This document shows positions 32,351 to 34,961 of a stretch of 34,961 nt of DNA, piece by piece. Made by a program: the position numbers and the translations under genes. Within the stretch, counting starts at the first letter, position 1, and the number at the start of each line of letters is the position of its first letter. The notes under the pieces were generated by a model. That model had not been told where the DNA came from, did no database searches, and saw only the letters and a list, made by a program, of their open reading frames with translations. Source of the stretch: Clostridiales bacterium (GTDB taxonomy: Bacteria > Bacillota > Clostridia > Lachnospirales > WQUN01); NCBI GenBank assembly GCA_031270945.1, contig JAISWZ010000088.1, positions 1-34,961 on the forward strand, in the 5' to 3' direction.

Positions 32351-32911
32351 TGATTTCCTGCCTTTCTTGTTTATATTATTTGCGGCCTTAGCCGCAGGAA
32401 TTATTGTAGCGTATGCACCTCAAGATGTCAACAGTTAAATGCGCTTTTTTTGAACAATAATTTCTATCCTTAAATTTCTGGGTTATTCGTTGGTGCCAGC
32501 GCCTATAAGCCTTGATTTTACAAGGATTTATGGGGCTGGCAGGCGCTCGGGTTTGATGAGCAGGCGCTCTGATTCTATCAAGAACGATGTGTTTTTACCA
32601 AAGAAAATTTTTAGTACGATCATGTTTTTATCTTGTATATTTTTAGAGCTATTCTCATAATTCATTAGAACCAGTGTAATATGCTTGACTTTTACTTGAA
32701 AAAGAAAAGTCATAGAATTCGGCCTTTTGTTTTTTATATGGGATTTTGGTGAGCACCGGTTAGACAAGCGAGCGCAGGCAATGGCAGATGGGGATGGATT
32801 GACAAGCTTTCGTTATTTTGCTATAATAAAATGGAAATATGATATATTGTTTATAAACATGCCGGTTTTTAGGACTCATAATCGCTATTCACTAATGAGG
32901 GGAGAAACACA
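32351..32911. other. Intergenic region with large imperfect hairpin and promoter
   Basis: Divergent spacer between the protease (minus) and the right-hand plus-strand genes. A 46-bp imperfect hairpin (32495-32540) pairs GCCAGC..CTATAAGCCTTG with CAAGG..TTATGG..GCTGGC. AGGCGCTC is directly repeated at about 32541 and 32562. No convincing gene. Confidence 0.55.
32799..32827 (+). promoter_or_regulatory. Perfect consensus sigma-A promoter
   Basis: TTGACA (32799-32804), exactly 17 nt, TATAAT (32822-32827). Transcription would begin near 32834, 78 nt before the small gene and about 510 nt before the methyltransferase. Confidence 0.88.
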
Positions 32912-33157
32912 ATGGCTGAGTCTACAGAGCTTGCAAGTCCAGACTTGCAAAACCAAGAAAATCAGGGCTTACATTGCAAAGTCCTGATTGGAGCTGAGCT
33001 TTTCTCTTTCGTAAAGGGCGCTCAAAGCCTTGAAAAGCGAGACTCTTACAATGAGCTCATGCCCATCTCGTCAGTACATAATGGATTGAGCCTTTGCAGG
33101 GCGAGCGATGAGATTGACAACTCCGATTATGCAGCAAGATCACCATCAAAGACTTAA
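32912..33157 (+). CDS. Small hypothetical protein or leader peptide, 81 aa
   Basis: ATG 32912 has GGGGAGA 7 nt upstream and follows a perfect promoter, so translation is likely. The protein (MAESTELASPDL... ) is polar with no signal, membrane segment or known motif. Its 5' end includes the DNA palindrome at 32931-32950. It may be a regulatory leader or a small control protein for the methyltransferase 190 nt downstream. Low composition bias and no relatives visible; a chance frame remains possible. Confidence 0.45.
   Translation: MAESTELASPDLQNQENQGLHCKVLIGAELFSFVKGAQSLEKRDSYNELMPISSVHNGLSLCRASDEIDNSDYAARSPSKT
32931..32950 (+). promoter_or_regulatory. 20-bp palindrome, operator- or hairpin-like
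   Basis: TTGCAAGT-CCAG-ACTTGCAA: perfect 8-bp arms around 4 bp. It is about 100 nt downstream of the transcription start, inside the small gene. Such a site could bind a dimeric control protein, as with restriction-modification C-proteins, or form an RNA hairpin. Confidence 0.45.
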
Positions 33158-33345
33158 AATCAAGGCTTTGATGACTGATTTCATAACTCCGCAACCTCAA
33201 AGTGAGCGGGAGTTTGCATCAAGTCAATACTAGGGTATAATGATTCAGATAGGCATGCTTGTCCTGTTTGCGTTTGATTAAGCTTGTCATTTATTGAGTT
33301 TTAGGTCGTTTTAATAAACTAATCATGAAATAAGGTGAAAGCGTA

Positions 33346-34961
33346 TTGTCAATGGATTTAACGGGTATTACCAATCACAACGAGTACTTTACCAACCACT
33401 ACTTGACCTCCATTTTTGAGGAAAATGCCAAGGAAACGATATCAGCCTGGAGGGATGCTTCCAGGTCAGGCGCTGAAGACGAGCTGGCGGATGATGACTT
33501 TGATCTCTCAGAGAGCAATGACTATAAAGACATCAGCGCCGATGCAAGCAAAGACGATAAGCCGAAAACTCCCTGGGCACTAATGCGCAATAGCGGAAGG
33601 CTTTTCGTATCGGTTCAAAAAAGGCAAGCGTTCTCTCGCACTGATTCACAGAATATGTCCTTGATCAAAGAGCTGGCGGACAGCTACCTCAACTCATTGG
33701 GTTATCCTCAAGCCGAGCCTTTGGTGGTGCAACAAAGCGACACATTGTCTGTGCCCATCTACCTTGAAATGAAGAAGGCTTCTGGCGCTCCGGCGTTATG
33801 GGTGCTGCTTTGCTTCACCAAGGATCAGGACAGCGGTCTGATGGATGAGAAGGCTTTTGACAGTTCTGAATTGGACAAAGATGCCTCAACCACGCCTTTT
33901 TTGTCTGAACTATCCATTGAGGATCTCACGACAAAGATATTCTTTGGCACGAGCGAGCCGCCCAGATGGCTTTTGTTCATAGGCATGGACGGAATAGCGC
34001 TGGTAGACCGCCTAAAATGGAACGAAAAGCGCTACCTGCACTTCGACTTGGAGATAATCTTCAGCCGCAAGGAAGAGAGTACATTGCAAGCCGTATCGGT
34101 TTTCTTGCACAGGGAGTCCCTATGTCCCGACGAGGGATTTTCCCTTATGGACAAGCTGACCGACAACTCTCACCGGCATGCCAATGGCGTTTCCCAAAAC
34201 CTGAAGTACGCCTTGCGGGAAGCGATAGAACTCTTGGGCAATGAAGTGTTGCATGACCTGGAGTACAACAAGCATATTGATCTTGAAGCGAATCCAGTCG
34301 ACACCGATCAACTGACAATGGAATGCTTGCGTTACATGTACCGGATGCTGTTTGTCTTATTCATAGAATCCAGGCCCGAGTTGGGTTACGCCCCCATAAA
34401 GGCCCGATCCTACATGACCGGCTATTCACTTGAGCATTTGAGGGAAATCGCTGACGAGGCGCGTGAAGACGTCTCTGAGATCGGGGAAGGCTACTACATT
34501 CAGGAGACTCTCTCCAAGCAGTTTGACATGATCTACAACGGCTATCCCGATGAAGACAAGAAAGAGCTTGGCAGGGTTTCATTGAAGGAAGCCTTTATAG
34601 TCGAACCCCTGAAAGCTCACATATTTGACTCGAAGTATACAAAACTGATAGGCGAGGCTAAACTCAGAAACAAGGTTATGCTTAAGATCATCACATTGAT
34701 GAGCATTTCGCGCGGCAAGGGCAAAAAGTCCACCAAGGGCCGAATTTCCTACTCAACCCTTGGAATCAACCAAATGGGCGCGGTTTACGAGGCTTTGCTA
34801 TCATATCGCGGCTTCATAGCCACCGAGACGCTTTACGAGGTCAAAAACAAGAAGGACGAGTTTGACGAGCTCAAAGTTGGATACTTCGTTCCCGAAAGGG
34901 AGCTTGAGAATTACGACGAGGATGAGCGCGTTCGGTACGAATCAGGAGAGATGAAAGGCAA
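33346..34961 (+). CDS. Large Eco57I/DrmMI-like adenine DNA methyltransferase, N-terminal 538 residues, cut by window edge
   Basis: Open frame from TTG 33346 (AAGGTGA 7 nt upstream; ATG 33352 is the alternative at 13 nt) to the window end. Features: an N-terminal acidic region, CLRYMYRMLFVLFIESRPELGY near residue 325, and KGRISYSTLGIN followed by MGAVYEALLSYRGFIATETLYEV near 470-505. This last segment is the helical lead-in seen in large Eco57I-type class I SAM-dependent DNA methyltransferases, including type IIG enzymes, BREX PglX and DISARM DrmMI, just before the SAM-binding motif, which must lie beyond the window. I favour a DISARM DrmMI-like enzyme from the wording, but cannot exclude a type IIG restriction enzyme. 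No drmD-like helicase is upstream; partners should be to the right. Confidence 0.72.
   Translation, partial: MSMDLTGITNHNEYFTNHYLTSIFEENAKETISAWRDASRSGAEDELADDDFDLSESNDYKDISADASKDDKPKTPWALMRNSGRLFVSVQKRQAFSRTDSQNMSLIKELADSYLNSLGYPQAEPLVVQQSDTLSVPIYLEMKKASGAPALWVLLCFTKDQDSGLMDEKAFDSSELDKDASTTPFLSELSIEDLTTKIFFGTSEPPRWLLFIGMDGIALVDRLKWNEKRYLHFDLEIIFSRKEESTLQAVSVFLHRESLCPDEGFSLMDKLTDNSHRHANGVSQNLKYALREAIELLGNEVLHDLEYNKHIDLEANPVDTDQLTMECLRYMYRMLFVLFIESRPELGYAPIKARSYMTGYSLEHLREIADEAREDVSEIGEGYYIQETLSKQFDMIYNGYPDEDKKELGRVSLKEAFIVEPLKAHIFDSKYTKLIGEAKLRNKVMLKIITLMSISRGKGKKSTKGRISYSTLGINQMGAVYEALLSYRGFIATETLYEVKNKKDEFDELKVGYFVPERELENYDEDERVRYESGEMKG

Noticed and set aside
32528-32767. A 79-codon minus frame upstream of the right-hand genes
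   Set aside because: AT-rich chance translation that includes the AGGCGCTC direct repeat; poor start context.
1-34961. CRISPR array, tRNA or rRNA genes
   Set aside because: No regularly spaced identical repeats with unique spacers and no cloverleaf or rRNA-like sequence was seen. The palindromic repeats are dispersed and vary in length.

Overview
The window looks like a chromosomal piece of a Gram-positive anaerobe of the Bacillota, probably a Clostridium-like lineage. The signs are a T7SSb-type type VII secretion locus (EssC, EsaB/YukD-like protein, WXG100 proteins), strong AGGAGG ribosome binding sites, TTGACA/TATAAT promoters, PASTA-less Hanks-type kinases and nitrogenase-like proteins. 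This placement is inference; there is no rRNA, tRNA or housekeeping phylogenetic marker here.

Left third (1-13.7 kb, all minus strand): a type VII secretion region. In transcription order it holds a membrane FHA protein, EssC, an EsaB/YukD-like ubiquitin fold protein, three WXG100-type gene pairs (one truncated, one decaying after tandem duplication), then a toxin cassette: a lipoprotein, a 619-residue lipase with the secretion-type helical region at its C-terminus (the reverse arrangement known from Staphylococcus aureus TslA), a 73-residue helical partner and two more WXG100 proteins. A Ser/Thr kinase runs off the left edge.

Middle (15.2-24.4 kb): a nitrogenase-like island. Two complete component-1 (D/K) pairs face each other across a shared terminator. 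The plus-strand pair keeps both cofactor-ligand positions of NifD (Cys258, His422). The minus-strand pair keeps the Cys but has Val at the His position, and lies in an operon with a cysteine synthase-like enzyme, a MATE exporter and a NifX-like carrier. A division into a catalytic pair and a maturation or second-substrate pair is a reasonable hypothesis. No NifH, NifB or regulator is in the window.

Right third (25.6-34.96 kb): a 1225-residue transmembrane Ser/Thr kinase with 12-residue tandem repeats and a sugar-binding-type ectodomain, an unknown protein ending in an RNA polymerase alpha-CTD-like domain, a secreted C39-like protease, and the first 1.6 kb of a large Eco57I/DISARM DrmMI-like DNA methyltransferase behind a perfect consensus promoter.

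Scattered through all intergenic regions are two families of small palindromic MITE-like elements. Family 1 (about 55-160 bp; ends GNGCATATCCC/GGGATATGCNC) sits between TTA duplications; family 2 (ends GATTCTGCCGTAA) sits between 7-bp duplications. One family-2 copy is interrupted by a family-1 copy and another family-2 copy in the same window is uninterrupted, giving a filled/empty site pair. Family-1 copies lie exactly on the stop codons of several genes, and one supplies the C-terminus of the MATE protein.
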